A DNA stretch of 64,000 nucleotides from Chryseobacterium sp. (GTDB lineage Bacteria > Bacteroidota > Bacteroidia > Flavobacteriales > Weeksellaceae): the NCBI GenBank assembly GCA_031286615.1, contig JAITUA010000020.1, positions 558,001-622,000 on the forward strand, given 5' to 3'. The translations under genes were made by a program, and so were the position numbers. Shown one piece after another: positions 22,863 through 32,914 of this stretch. The stretch's first letter is position 1; the number at the start of each line of letters is the position of its first letter. The notes beneath the pieces were generated by a model. It did no database searches and was not told the origin of the DNA. It worked only from the letters and a program-made list of their open reading frames with translations.

Positions 22863-25664
22863 TTATCTCGCAGAAATTTCATCAAGGAAAATATAAGCAT
22901 CTCCTCCTGCTCCCTGGTGCCATTCCGGAAGTTTTCCAAAGTAGTATGCTTTTACTTTGATGTATCGGGCTTCGGTAGGAAGAATTTCAGTAGAAAAATC
23001 TTTGATCTGTACCTTTTCATCCTTAGGATCAATGTCATTATCAACGGTTTTTAGAAGGATAAAATCTTTTCCGTTCATGGAAGCGTAATATTCTACTTTT
23101 TTAGGCATCAGAATCCATGCTCTGCTGTCCTGAAGATAGGTGGAAGATAGTGATTTGATTTGTTGAGGAGATTTAAAATCAATGATTGCCTCAAAATTTT
23201 GTCCCTGATAGCCATGCCATTCACCTTTTCTCCAGTTGACATCACCTCTGATTCCGTCGATAAGAGCCAGTTTTCCGGTAGCGCTGTATTGTGGGGTAAC
23301 TTTAGACAGGATATTAATATCCCAATAATTAGGTCTTCTGTTGAAGTTAGCAGTAGTTACCGAACTTTTTTCTCCATTTCTTTCAGCATAAGCCATTACC
23401 TGGGTAGTTTTTGAGAGAGAGAAGGGGCCTTTGTAAGCAGAGAAAGTCTTTCTTTTATTGCTGTCGCTTTCATCCATGGTCATATAATATACCTTGTCAT
23501 TTGGATGTAAGGGAGTGATCTCCACTTTGGTAGAAAAATCAAAGATTCTGTCAGCAGCAATCACGGGTGAAGCTGTTTGTTCTGCATATTTAAAATCCTT
23601 AACAGGTTTTACATTTTCAAAACCAAGTTTTTTAAGTTCTGCTCTGCCGGTGTTTTTAGTAATGGTTTTTGTAGTACCATCTTCCAGATGAAGCTTGATT
23701 TCATCAAAATAAGGTGTTGTTGTTTCCCATTCCGGTAATCCTGGAGTCACAGAATAAATTCCCATGGAACTTAGAATATACCATGCACTCATCTGACCGC
23801 AGTCTTCATTTCCGATCAATCCGTCAGGGGTGTTTTTATAAAAATTATCAAGGATATATTTTATTTTGGCATCTGTTTTTTCAGGTTTGTCTACAAAATT
23901 GTACAGATAAGCAATGTGGTGGCTTGGCTCATTTCCCTGAGCATATTGTCCCATCAATCCTGTGATATCTACCTGCTCTCTTCCCGTTGTTTTATCAGGA
24001 GCAGTGAAGATGGCATCAATAAACTGTTCAAATTTTTCTTTTCCGCCATGCGCAGCAATAAGACCGGGAATATCCTGTTGTACGGAATAAGAATAATGCC
24101 ATGAATTTCCTTCCGTATAATTGTTGTTGACTTCTCTCGGATCAAAAGGCTCGTACCAGTTTCCGTTCTTTCTTGGCTGCATAAATCCTGTTTTAGGATT
24201 GTAAAGATTTTTCCAGTTCTGAGAACGCTTCATGAAATACTGATAATCTTCTTTTTTGCCTAAAATTTTTGCCATTTGGGCAATACACCAGTCATCATAA
24301 GCATATTCTACAGTTTTGGAAACACTTTCATGCTCATCATCAATGCTGATATAATTATTCTGCTTGTAAGCATTCAATCCGAAAATATCCTGCATTGCTG
24401 AACCTTTAGCTGCCTGAAAAGCCTTTTCGTAATCAAACCCCTGAATTCCCTTGGCCATAGCATCTGCAATGACAGAAACTGAGTGGTAGCCAATCATGCA
24501 TTCTGTCTCATTGGAAGCCAGTTCCCATACCGGAAGTTTTCCGCCCTGTTCATATTGTTTGATGAAGGTGTTGATAAAATCTGCAGTTCTTTTTCTGTCA
24601 ATTAAAGTCATTAACGGATGAGCACCTCTGAAGGTATCCCAAAGTGAAAAGACGGTATAGTAATCAAAGCCATTTGCCGTGTAGAATTTATTATCCCTGC
24701 CTCTGTATCTTCCGTCAGCATCCATATTGATATTAGGCTGTGTGAAAACATGGTAAAGAGCGGTATAAAAAACGGCTAATTTATTTTTGTCATCAGATTT
24801 TACTTCAATTTTTGAAAGTTCTTTATCCCAATCAGTTTCTGCTTGCTTTCTTACAGTATCAAAATCTTTAGATTGTCCTTCTGCCAGCATATTTTTTCCT
24901 GCTCCTTCATAGCCGGTAGGAGAAATAGAGACTTTTATATTGATCTTTTCTCCTTTTTTAACATTGGCTGAAAATGCCAGTGCAAGCTTTGTTCCGGTAA
25001 AAAGATTATTTTCCTGTTTTCCGTTAACCTCTTTTTTTGAAATTTTCATTGGCTTTGAAAACTCAATTCTGGCGTAAATATATTGGTTGGTGGCCCAGGC
25101 TTCACTTCTTCTGAAAACTTCAATGGTTTTATCATCAATGATCTTTACTTCCCCTTCCAGAAGCTTATCTCTGTGGTTGAGGTCTAGAATAATATTGGCA
25201 TCACCTGCATTATTGAAGGTGTATTCATGGTAACCGACTCTTTTTGTCGTTGTCAGGCGCACTCCAATATTATGTTTATCTAATTTTACTGCATAATATC
25301 CGGCAGCAGCCTTTTCATTTTTATGTGAAAACTTTGAAGAATAATCTTTACTGTTCAGATTCGGGTTTCCCATTGTAGGCATCAGCATAATGTCTCCATA
25401 ATCTGAAACTCCTGTTCCGTTCAGGTGGGTATGAGAAAAACCATAGATCACAGAATCCGAATAATGATATCCGCTGCATCCGTCCCAGCTTCCGTCAATT
25501 CTTGTATCCGGAGAAAGCTGTACCATCCCGAATGGAACAATTGCTCCGGGAAAAGTATGGCCATGACCTCCGGTTCCTATAAAAGGATTCACATATTGGG
25601 AGTAATTCTGTGCAGAAATGATCTGAGTAATAAATAAAGAAAATGCTATAAGCCCTTTTTTCAT
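22863..25664 (-). CDS. GH92 alpha-mannosidase with C-terminal discoidin-like domain
   Basis: Exported calcium-dependent exo-alpha-mannosidase of 933 residues; the family trims alpha-1,2, -1,3, -1,4 or -1,6-linked mannose from N-glycans and mannans. The signal peptide ends ISAQ. The opening YVNPFIGTGGHGHTFPGA is the GH92 signature. The catalytic acid lies in QGNEPSHH and the base region in GNEDCGQMSAWYILSS. After about residue 700 come a chitobiase-like/FN3 segment and an F5/8 type C (discoidin-like) domain, likely for carbohydrate binding. It heads an apparent operon with the TIMP-like gene and diverges from a TonB-receptor-like gene. Confidence 0.92.
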   Translation of the reverse strand: MKKGLIAFSLFITQIISAQNYSQYVNPFIGTGGHGHTFPGAIVPFGMVQLSPDTRIDGSWDGCSGYHYSDSVIYGFSHTHLNGTGVSDYGDIMLMPTMGNPNLNSKDYSSKFSHKNEKAAAGYYAVKLDKHNIGVRLTTTKRVGYHEYTFNNAGDANIILDLNHRDKLLEGEVKIIDDKTIEVFRRSEAWATNQYIYARIEFSKPMKISKKEVNGKQENNLFTGTKLALAFSANVKKGEKINIKVSISPTGYEGAGKNMLAEGQSKDFDTVRKQAETDWDKELSKIEVKSDDKNKLAVFYTALYHVFTQPNINMDADGRYRGRDNKFYTANGFDYYTVFSLWDTFRGAHPLMTLIDRKRTADFINTFIKQYEQGGKLPVWELASNETECMIGYHSVSVIADAMAKGIQGFDYEKAFQAAKGSAMQDIFGLNAYKQNNYISIDDEHESVSKTVEYAYDDWCIAQMAKILGKKEDYQYFMKRSQNWKNLYNPKTGFMQPRKNGNWYEPFDPREVNNNYTEGNSWHYSYSVQQDIPGLIAAHGGKEKFEQFIDAIFTAPDKTTGREQVDITGLMGQYAQGNEPSHHIAYLYNFVDKPEKTDAKIKYILDNFYKNTPDGLIGNEDCGQMSAWYILSSMGIYSVTPGLPEWETTTPYFDEIKLHLEDGTTKTITKNTGRAELKKLGFENVKPVKDFKYAEQTASPVIAADRIFDFSTKVEITPLHPNDKVYYMTMDESDSNKRKTFSAYKGPFSLSKTTQVMAYAERNGEKSSVTTANFNRRPNYWDINILSKVTPQYSATGKLALIDGIRGDVNWRKGEWHGYQGQNFEAIIDFKSPQQIKSLSSTYLQDSRAWILMPKKVEYYASMNGKDFILLKTVDNDIDPKDEKVQIKDFSTEILPTEARYIKVKAYYFGKLPEWHQGAGGDAYIFLDEISAR

Positions 25665-25759
25665 GTTCTGATTTTATAAAGACGAAGATATTGAAAAACA
25701 GCAAAACAGAGGTAATAAAACAAAGGAGTAGCTTGTCTTATAGAAAACAACTATAATTC

Positions 25760-28102
25760 ATGAAGAAGACATTACTTGCTGTAATTGTGCTGTTGCCGGC
25801 AGCCGCATTTGCCCAGACGGTAACAGGGAAGATCTCACAAACCGGAAATGCGGTTCCTTACGTTGAGGTGATTGCCACAAAAGATCAGAAAAAGCAGACT
25901 GCCATTTCAGACGAAAAAGGAAACTATTCACTGAAACTTTCAGAAAATGGAACGTATCATATTAAACTTATTCAGGATGGTATAGAAATATCCAATAAAG
26001 AACTGGTAATAAATGGTGAGGTAAAACATGATTTTTTTATTGAAAAAAAGAAAGAGAAGCAGATCGAAGGAGTTACGCTTACTGCCAGAAAAAAACTGAT
26101 TGAGAGAAAAGCGGACAGATTGGTTTTCAATGTTTCCAATTCCGTGGCCTCACAGGGAATGGATGGCGCGGATGCTCTGGCAACAACACCCTTGGTAAAA
26201 GTAGATGACAATACCGGTGTCTCAATTGTCGGGAAAAGTGGGGTAGCGGTAATGATTAATGACAGGATTCTGAATTTGTCAGATGCTGAACTGGTTACTT
26301 ACCTTAAAAGTCTTCGATCTGAGAATATAGAAAAAATTGAGGTCATTACTTCGCCTCCCGCCAAATACGAAGCACAGGGAAACAGTGGTCTGATCAATAT
26401 TGTTTTAAAGAAAAATCAGAATCTTGGGTGGAACGGAAGTTTTACTTCCAGCCTTCAGCAGCAAACTTACACCGGGAATTCAAACAGTGTAACGGTAAAT
26501 TATCAGAATGAAAAGCTGCGTACCTCATTGAAGTTAAGACAAAATAAAAATGAAAAACACTCTTATGAAAATTATTGGATAGAAGGTGCAGATGGTCTTA
26601 AAAGTAATGATAACAGAAGAGATTTTGGAGATGGGCTTGGAGCGAATTTAAGTTTGGATTATCAGTTGAGTAAAAAGTCTAATATCGGATTTATTTATGA
26701 TTTAGGATTCGGGCATTCTAATATGGATATCACAAATACCTCCAACTATTTCCAGAATGGTAATTATACCAATACATTGCTTACCTATGCAGAACACAGA
26801 GCGACCGGCAGGCAGCATACTGCCAGTGCTTATTATGATCTGAAATTCGGGAAACAGGACAATAAACTGAGTATTACAGGAAATTATTTTTCCAATACTC
26901 CGGAAACGACCATTGATTTTACCACCACAGAAAGCTCGGGAGACCGATTTGTTGTAAAGTCACCATCTATGGTAGATTATAAAATTTATTCCGGACAGGC
27001 AGATCTTACACTGCCTTATCAGTTTGCAAAAACAGAAGCTGGGGTAAAATTCACTAATTTTGATAATAATTCTAATATTTTCTATCAGAATTTAACAAAT
27101 GGAGATTATATCACAGATCCTCTGAAAAGCAATGAGTTTGAGTATAATGAGAAAAATTATGCGGCTTATATCAGTTTTGAAAAATCTTTCAATGAAAAAT
27201 GGTCGGCAAAAGCAGGGCTGCGTTATGAGTATTCTGTAGTCAATGGGAATTCTTTAACTTCAGGTCAGCAGAACGAAAATTCTTATGGGAAATTTTTCCC
27301 TACAGCCTATATCAGCTATAAAAGCAATGAGAATCATACATTCAATCTGAATTATTCCAAAAGAATCAACAGACCGGGATTCCGTGCCATCAATCCGTAT
27401 CGCTGGTACATTAATATCAATTCTTACTTTACCGGAAACCCTTTCCTGAAACCGTCTATCAATCATAATTTTGAATTTTCTTACGTTTATAAAGGAAAAC
27501 TATCAGCGTCTGCTTATTTTCAGAGATCAGTGGGTGCATTTGGCCAGCTCGCTAATCTGAAAGGTGAAAACAGAGTAAGTACTTTTGAAAATTACTACAA
27601 TCAGAATAATATGGGTGTTTCGCTTAATTACTCAGATACTTTTTTCAAAAGATGGGAGGCGAACTACTCTGCCAATTATTCGTATATGAACACGGATGTT
27701 TTTGCAACGGATGCCCTTGCCAGAAAAGGAAACAGCTATGATTTCGATTTTCAGAATAATATATCACTCAACTCAAGCAAAACAATACAGCTGATCCTGA
27801 ATTACTGGTTCCGCCTGCCTTCCAATTCCGGAAATTCATATATGAAGTTTGCCGGCAATTTTACATCAGGTCTGAAACTGAGCCTTATGGAAAGAAGTCT
27901 TCAGCTGAATGTGTTTGTTTCTGATATTTTGAAGCAAGGGAAAAGTTTGGGTGAAATCTATTATACCACTGGAACTCATTCTTACAATAATTATTATGAT
28001 GCCAGAAGGCTTACGGTATCTGCAACATATACTTTTGGAAATAAAAAAGTAAAAGGAGCGGACCGCAATGTAAGGTTTGATGAAAAAAACAGAGCAAACT
28101 GA
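25760..28102 (+). CDS. TonB-dependent-receptor-like outer membrane beta-barrel protein
   Basis: A 780-residue protein with signal peptide (MKKTLLAVIVLLPAAAFAQ) and an N-terminal carboxypeptidase-regulatory-like domain (about 20-95). The plug-like domain follows (about 105-220, with DALATTPLVKVDDNTGVSI and IEKIEVITSPPAKYEAQGNSGLINIVLKK), then an OMP_b-brl_3 barrel to the end. The plug motif SPPAKYEAQGNSG is a hallmark of this receptor group. It is divergently placed to the GH92 mannosidase gene (95-base spacer), so it may import the released glycan or a peptide; this is inference. No SusD gene is near. Confidence 0.85.
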   Translation: MKKTLLAVIVLLPAAAFAQTVTGKISQTGNAVPYVEVIATKDQKKQTAISDEKGNYSLKLSENGTYHIKLIQDGIEISNKELVINGEVKHDFFIEKKKEKQIEGVTLTARKKLIERKADRLVFNVSNSVASQGMDGADALATTPLVKVDDNTGVSIVGKSGVAVMINDRILNLSDAELVTYLKSLRSENIEKIEVITSPPAKYEAQGNSGLINIVLKKNQNLGWNGSFTSSLQQQTYTGNSNSVTVNYQNEKLRTSLKLRQNKNEKHSYENYWIEGADGLKSNDNRRDFGDGLGANLSLDYQLSKKSNIGFIYDLGFGHSNMDITNTSNYFQNGNYTNTLLTYAEHRATGRQHTASAYYDLKFGKQDNKLSITGNYFSNTPETTIDFTTTESSGDRFVVKSPSMVDYKIYSGQADLTLPYQFAKTEAGVKFTNFDNNSNIFYQNLTNGDYITDPLKSNEFEYNEKNYAAYISFEKSFNEKWSAKAGLRYEYSVVNGNSLTSGQQNENSYGKFFPTAYISYKSNENHTFNLNYSKRINRPGFRAINPYRWYININSYFTGNPFLKPSINHNFEFSYVYKGKLSASAYFQRSVGAFGQLANLKGENRVSTFENYYNQNNMGVSLNYSDTFFKRWEANYSANYSYMNTDVFATDALARKGNSYDFDFQNNISLNSSKTIQLILNYWFRLPSNSGNSYMKFAGNFTSGLKLSLMERSLQLNVFVSDILKQGKSLGEIYYTTGTHSYNNYYDARRLTVSATYTFGNKKVKGADRNVRFDEKNRAN

Positions 28103-28134
28103 TAATTTGGGCTTAAGTCATTTTTATGCTTCAT

Positions 28135-28206
28135 GTCATTCTGAATGAAACGAAGTGGAATAAAGAATCTCTTCTTTCTACGGGATTCTTCCTTCGTCAG
28201 AATGAC
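28135..28206. repeat. GTCATT-type inverted repeat
   Basis: GTCATTCTGA (28135-28144) and TCAGAATGAC (28197-28206) are exact inverted ends. Inner parts (ACGAAG...AAGAATCTC against GGGATTCTTCCTTCGT) pair further to make a long hairpin. It lies between convergent genes and may act as a terminator, but it belongs to the dispersed family also seen near 9989 and 38883. Confidence 0.7.
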
Positions 28207-28218
28207 AATATACAATAC

Positions 28219-28674
28219 TTACACTGCTCCTTCAAAGAAATCATTAAGATATTTCTCCTTATCATTTTCTTCCCGCCCGGAACCCAGATATTTTTTCCAG
28301 GATTGGGATTCATGATAGACAATACCCATTTCCCAGACACAGTAAGTAGGGAGGTGGGTTTTGTTTCTGTTCCATACTTCAAAGTTACCGGAACCGTCAT
28401 AATAGACACTTTCCCATAATTCATTTTCACTTCGCCATGTACACACCAGGAGAAGATAGTTTTCTCCGCAGCGATGCATAATGATAAATCCCAGATCATC
28501 AATGTTTTGAAAGTCTTCTTCAGCATATTCAACACATAACCGGGCATTATGAATATCCTGTGGGGAGATTTCTGCCGGATCCTCAGCCAGATCGTACCAT
28601 TTGAATTTTGTTTTTCCAACGGTAAAAATTCCTTTCGGTAGTGCATATTTGGAAGGGTAGGTATTGGTTTTCAT
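28219..28674 (-). CDS. Conserved-looking hypothetical protein, 151 aa
   Basis: A soluble acidic protein without signal peptide, rich in Trp, Tyr and Cys. The segment LGFIIMHRCGENYLLLVCTWRS followed by ELWESVYY and FEVWNR is a compact beta-rich core, and the C-terminus is helical and charged. I recognise no family. An overlapping open frame at 28197-28646 on the same strand lacks such organisation and was discarded. It stands alone between a repeat and the metallophosphoesterase promoter region. Confidence 0.65.
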   Translation of the reverse strand: MKTNTYPSKYALPKGIFTVGKTKFKWYDLAEDPAEISPQDIHNARLCVEYAEEDFQNIDDLGFIIMHRCGENYLLLVCTWRSENELWESVYYDGSGNFEVWNRNKTHLPTYCVWEMGIVYHESQSWKKYLGSGREENDKEKYLNDFFEGAV

Positions 28675-28803
28675 ATTAATTATTTTACAATGATAATGAT
28701 GTTAATAAATCTAATAATTTTATTTTAAATCCCTATTCATAAATATTTTTGTTAACGGATAAAATACCACAAAAGTGTTATATGAATCGAATTTCAAATT
28801 TCA

Positions 28804-28811
28804 TACATTTG
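28804..28811 (+). promoter_or_regulatory. -7 box upstream of the metallophosphoesterase
   Basis: TACATTTG, a TAnnTTTG match, leaving a leader of about 85 bases before the ATG at 28902. Confidence 0.4.
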
Positions 28812-28901
28812 ATTGTAAACTAATAATTTCAGGTTCGGCATGTTAAAAAATAGCTTAACATAAGAACTTTAAGAAAACCAGTACAAATTCAATATATAAA
28901 T

Positions 28902-30857
28902 ATGATGGAAACACTATTCTTTTATCTTCTGCTGCTTGTTGCAGTTATGTTTCTGATATTTTACTTTAAAGACAGTTTCTACTCTGCTAAAAAAGTGAAA
29001 ATATTTAAAGATATTGATGAGAAATATCCCTATTACTTTATTCCTCAAAAACCTGTCAAATGGTTTGATTTTACCGGGCTGATGAACAGTTTCAGAATGG
29101 TTTCTCTGTCTGCGGATATCCTTTCTATCATTGATAAAAGAGAAATGCAGACCGCTTTGGGAAAAGATACCGGAAGAGAGTTAATAGAAAGTAACTGTGA
29201 TGAATCGGAAGATGAATTCTGGTTTGATTTCATTGCAGATACCGGAGATGGCTTTGATGCTACTACCTCTGTTTTTTATCATCTGACAAGAGACAGTTAT
29301 ATCTATTCTTTTAAAAATGAATTCAACAGAGATGTTGAAGATGAGGTTGAAATCAAACTGAAAAGGGGATCTGTTTTGGTCGTGGGAGGCGATCTGGTGT
29401 ATCCCGTAGGCTCTGAAACCAATTATAGAGACCGTTTCAAAGGACCTTTAAGATTTGTTGCTCCTGATACAAAAGAGGCAGGCCCAATACTCATTGCTAC
29501 ACCGGGAAATCATGACTGGTACGATGGTTTAAGTGCTTTTTTCAGGCTGATGTGTCAGAGAAGCAAAATCAGTGATTACAGAACTGTACAGAACCGAAGC
29601 TATTTTGCCTATTCACTAAGGGAGAATGTTCACTTAATGGGTATTGACAATCAGTTGCTGGGCGATATTGATATTCCTCAAATGACTTTTTTTACTGAGT
29701 ATGTTGGAAAAATATCAAAAGGAAATGATACCAACCATGTTATTTTGCTCATTGCAGAACCTTATTGGTACAATTATCAGATAAAAGACAGACACAAGAG
29801 AAGACAGCGCATGGATAGTCTGGAATATATTATCAGAACAATGAAAGAAGCTGTCAGAAAACTGGAAGCGAGCAATATAAAGTCAGAAATTATTTTTGAT
29901 GTAGTGCTTACGGGAGATATTCATCATTATTCACATTATAAACTGGATAAAAATGAGAAGGGCTATAATAAAGAGATCAAACATTATATTACTTCAGGCG
30001 GTGGCGGTGCTTTCGGGCATATTACCGATTTTTTAAAAGATACAATCACTCTTCCGATCCTGCAAAACACAACGACTACGGAACTCACCTATCAACTGGA
30101 TGGCAGATATCCGTCTAAAGAGAAATCCGGTAAAAAAACATTCTGGAATCTTATTTTCTTTATCATCAATTATGAATTTACCGTATTGCTGTTTTTACTT
30201 TCATTAATCGTTACGTATACCCATTGTTACTCAGATTCTATTTTGAAAGGGCTGATTTTATTGTTAATTCCTGTGATCTTTCATTTTACCATCACCAAAG
30301 TCACCAATACAGAATGTTCCGAGAAGGAAAAATGGACGAGCAAAATTCTGCGGGGATTTTTATTTGTATTATCGTTTGCTGTCCAATGGTTTGTATTCAT
30401 GAAACTTCCAACGTATGGATTTACTTTTTTACAGGACAGCCATTTGTCTTTTATTCATATTAATGAAATAAAAAACTTCTTTAAAATTCCGGCCGGGTGT
30501 GATTACTTTATTTCTCAGCTGATCATTTCTGCCCTTTTGCAATCCATACTTTTTGGATGGTATATTCTTTTCGGATATCATTTTTTCAAATTATATGTCA
30601 CCGAAATTTCATCAGGGAAAATAAATACAGGAAATAAAAACTTCCTGAAGTTTAAAATAACAGATAAAGAAATTGTCATCTATGTGGTTGCTATAAAAAA
30701 AACATATCAATGGATGAATTTATTAAAAAAGAAACCTGCTTCTCAATTACAAAAAGAGATGCTTACCGAAGATCCGAAGAAATTTATCAAAGACAATTTC
30801 AAGCTGGATCCGGATAAAAATGTGAAAATTATTGATAAAATAACGATTTCATTATAA
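28902..30857 (+). CDS. Membrane-anchored calcineurin-like metallophosphoesterase
   Basis: A 651-residue protein. One N-terminal membrane helix (3-22) precedes a phosphoesterase domain with ADTGDGFD (about 111-118), VVGGDLVYPVG, TPGNHDWYDGL and LTGDIHHYSHY. These correspond to the GDxx, GNHD and GH(x)H metal motifs, although the usual first DxH is altered. About six hydrophobic segments follow (roughly residues 415-560), ending in a lysine-rich cytosolic tail. The substrate is unknown; phospholipid, cyclic nucleotide or protein are all possible. The six-helix membrane protein gene 39 bases downstream is probably a partner in the same operon. Confidence 0.8.
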   Translation: MMETLFFYLLLLVAVMFLIFYFKDSFYSAKKVKIFKDIDEKYPYYFIPQKPVKWFDFTGLMNSFRMVSLSADILSIIDKREMQTALGKDTGRELIESNCDESEDEFWFDFIADTGDGFDATTSVFYHLTRDSYIYSFKNEFNRDVEDEVEIKLKRGSVLVVGGDLVYPVGSETNYRDRFKGPLRFVAPDTKEAGPILIATPGNHDWYDGLSAFFRLMCQRSKISDYRTVQNRSYFAYSLRENVHLMGIDNQLLGDIDIPQMTFFTEYVGKISKGNDTNHVILLIAEPYWYNYQIKDRHKRRQRMDSLEYIIRTMKEAVRKLEASNIKSEIIFDVVLTGDIHHYSHYKLDKNEKGYNKEIKHYITSGGGGAFGHITDFLKDTITLPILQNTTTTELTYQLDGRYPSKEKSGKKTFWNLIFFIINYEFTVLLFLLSLIVTYTHCYSDSILKGLILLLIPVIFHFTITKVTNTECSEKEKWTSKILRGFLFVLSFAVQWFVFMKLPTYGFTFLQDSHLSFIHINEIKNFFKIPAGCDYFISQLIISALLQSILFGWYILFGYHFFKLYVTEISSGKINTGNKNFLKFKITDKEIVIYVVAIKKTYQWMNLLKKKPASQLQKEMLTEDPKKFIKDNFKLDPDKNVKIIDKITISL

Positions 30858-30896
30858 ATCAGTTTCTTAACAACTATAACCTCAAAAACGAATCTC

Positions 30897-31643
30897 ATGG
30901 AAACTAACTTTAAAAAACCTGCTCAGGATGATAATAACGGAGTACTGATTTCCTATTACCAACTAAGAATGTTTATCGGATTACTTGGATTTCTTCTTTC
31001 ATTCCTTCTTTTTATGACCACCTATTTCCTGAATGATGAACATCCGCTCAAAGTAAGTATCAGCCATTATTACTACAGTTTCGGACATATAATTTTCGTA
31101 GGAACTTTATGTATTCTGGGTGGATTATTTGCTACTTACAGGGGAAAAGATAAATATGAAAATATGCTTTCAAATTTTGCCGGAGTAATGGCGGTGTTGG
31201 TCGCTGTATTTCCTACAAAATTTAATGGATATGGAGGAAATATTTACATTACTATAGATAAAGTAAATTATCAGGAATGGTTCAGCTGGGTACACTATAT
31301 CAGTGCGGGACTGCTTTTTGTGTCTTTTGCTGTTTTTTGTCTCTATTTTTTTCAGAAAAGTGATAAAGAACAGGATGGTGAACCTGTTTCTGAAGAAGAA
31401 GCACTTAAGAAAAGCCGTAGAAACCTGTATTATAAATTTTGCGGCTGGGGAATACTCATCAGTCTTGCCTGTATTGGTCTTATTGCTCTTTTAGGAGATG
31501 ATTCGGCTTCTGCGAATAAATTTCTAACTTATTCTACCCTTATTTTTGAAACCACATCATTGTTTTTCTTCTCGACCTCGTGGCTGTTAAAATCCAGTGA
31601 ATTCTGGAACAAAAATATTCCATTAGTAACCTATTTCAGATAA
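30897..31643 (+). CDS. Six-helix membrane protein of unknown function
   Basis: A 248-residue inner-membrane protein with about six transmembrane segments (residues 25-46, 64-84, 92-108, 130-152, 177-198, 210-230) and a charged loop (about 153-172). The SISHYYYS motif after the first helix and a glycine-rich second helix recall DUF998-like proteins, but I do not assign it firmly. It follows the metallophosphoesterase gene at short distance on the same strand, so a shared function is likely. Confidence 0.65.
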   Translation: METNFKKPAQDDNNGVLISYYQLRMFIGLLGFLLSFLLFMTTYFLNDEHPLKVSISHYYYSFGHIIFVGTLCILGGLFATYRGKDKYENMLSNFAGVMAVLVAVFPTKFNGYGGNIYITIDKVNYQEWFSWVHYISAGLLFVSFAVFCLYFFQKSDKEQDGEPVSEEEALKKSRRNLYYKFCGWGILISLACIGLIALLGDDSASANKFLTYSTLIFETTSLFFFSTSWLLKSSEFWNKNIPLVTYFR

Positions 31644-31735
31644 TAATTACCGATATATAAAGGGCTGAAGGTGTGTGTTTACAAAAGAATTTATCTATGA
31701 TTGTGTTTACTTATTCTAAATAGGTGAAAAATGCG

Positions 31736-31743
31736 TAAATTTG
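31736..31743 (+). promoter_or_regulatory. -7 box of apbC
   Basis: TAAATTTG matches TAnnTTTG, 18 bases before the ATG at 31762. Confidence 0.5.
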
Positions 31744-31761
31744 TAAACAATTTATATTTAT

Positions 31762-32868
31762 ATGTTGACGAAAGAAAAGGTTCAGGATTTCCTTAAAGAA
31801 ATAGAAGTAGACGATTTGGTGAATAATCTTCAGATTATGGGTGATGATGTTTATATTGACATGACTGCTCATTCGCCTGCAATGCACGAAAAGAAAAAAC
31901 TGGAGGCTGCCATGAAACAGGCTTTTGCCAGTGAGTTTGGAGAAAACGTTCATTTAAAACTTAAAATCGTTTCTCCGGAGCCTAGTGAAATTCAGCAAAG
32001 TCAGATCAAAGGAAAACAAATTCCGGGAATTCAAAATATTATCGCTATTGCTTCCGGTAAAGGAGGAGTAGGAAAATCTACAGTTTCTGCAAATATGGCA
32101 GTAACGTTAGCTAAAATGGGCTTTAAAGTAGGATTATTAGATGCTGATATCTATGGTCCTTCAGTTCCTACCATGTTTGATACAGAAGGTCAGAAGCCGA
32201 TTTCTGTAGAAGTGAATGGTAAGAATCTGATGAAACCTATCGAAAATTATGGAGTGAAAATGCTTTCAATAGGATATTTCTCAGGAGCCAATCAGGCAGT
32301 AGTATGGAGAGGTCCTATGGCTTCAAAAGCATTAAACCAGATGATCAGAGATGCTGCATGGGGAGAATTGGATTTCTTACTTATAGATCTTCCTCCGGGA
32401 ACTGGTGACATTCACTTGTCAATTATCCAGGAAGTACCGGTAACTGGTGCGGTGATCGTAAGTACACCTCAGCATGTTGCATTGGCAGACGTAAGAAAAG
32501 GTATTGCTATGTTCCAGATGGAAAGTATCAATATTCCTGTTCTTGGATTGATAGAAAATATGGCTTATTTTACACCGGAAGAGCTTCCTGAAAATAAATA
32601 TTATATCTTTGGAAACCAGGGAGCACAATATTTAGCCGAAGATCTTGGAATTCCTGTATTGGGAGAGATTCCATTGATCCAAAGCATCAGAGAGGCAGGA
32701 GATGTAGGAAGACCGGCTGCGCTTCAGGAAGGATCTAAAATTGCAGATATCTACACAGAAACTGCCAGAAAAATGGTAGAAAGCTTAGTAGAAAGAAACA
32801 AAAGTCTTCCCCCTACTGAAGCAGTGAAGATTTCAACAATGGCAGGATGCTCACCAAAAGCAAAATAA
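31762..32868 (+). CDS. apbC: Mrp/NBP35-family iron-sulfur carrier ATPase (ApbC)
   Basis: Carries and transfers [4Fe-4S] clusters to apo-proteins. The N-terminal MIP18/DUF59 domain (1-75) is followed by the deviant P-loop SGKGGVGKST at 98-107, the DADIYGPSVPTMF block and the DLPPGTGDIHLS block. The bridging-cluster CxxC expected near the C-terminus is not evident; LIENMAYFTPEEL has no cysteine at that point, and the only late Cys is in MAGCSPKAK at the very end. Chain length is 368 residues. It lies directly before the Nfu scaffold gene, which fits an Fe-S biogenesis pair. Confidence 0.88.
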   Translation: MLTKEKVQDFLKEIEVDDLVNNLQIMGDDVYIDMTAHSPAMHEKKKLEAAMKQAFASEFGENVHLKLKIVSPEPSEIQQSQIKGKQIPGIQNIIAIASGKGGVGKSTVSANMAVTLAKMGFKVGLLDADIYGPSVPTMFDTEGQKPISVEVNGKNLMKPIENYGVKMLSIGYFSGANQAVVWRGPMASKALNQMIRDAAWGELDFLLIDLPPGTGDIHLSIIQEVPVTGAVIVSTPQHVALADVRKGIAMFQMESINIPVLGLIENMAYFTPEELPENKYYIFGNQGAQYLAEDLGIPVLGEIPLIQSIREAGDVGRPAALQEGSKIADIYTETARKMVESLVERNKSLPPTEAVKISTMAGCSPKAK

Positions 32869-32881
32869 TAATAATTTTCAA

Positions 32882-32889
32882 TACATTTG
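32882..32889 (+). promoter_or_regulatory. -7 box of the Nfu gene
   Basis: TACATTTG, a TAnnTTTG match, 25 bases before the ATG, so nfu may have its own promoter besides apbC read-through. Confidence 0.4.
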
Positions 32890-32914
32890 AAAGTACCAAA
32901 TTGAACTGAAAAAT

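Noticed and set aside
25665-25759. SusC/SusD-type polysaccharide locus at the GH92 gene
   Set aside because: The barrel gene is of the OMP_b-brl_3 type and there is no SusD-like gene, so it is not a canonical PUL.
28197-28646. Second long minus-strand frame overlapping the 28219-28674 gene
   Set aside because: It overlaps almost fully in another frame, runs through the inverted repeat at its end, and has less protein-like composition. The 28219 frame has a cleaner start and is preferred.
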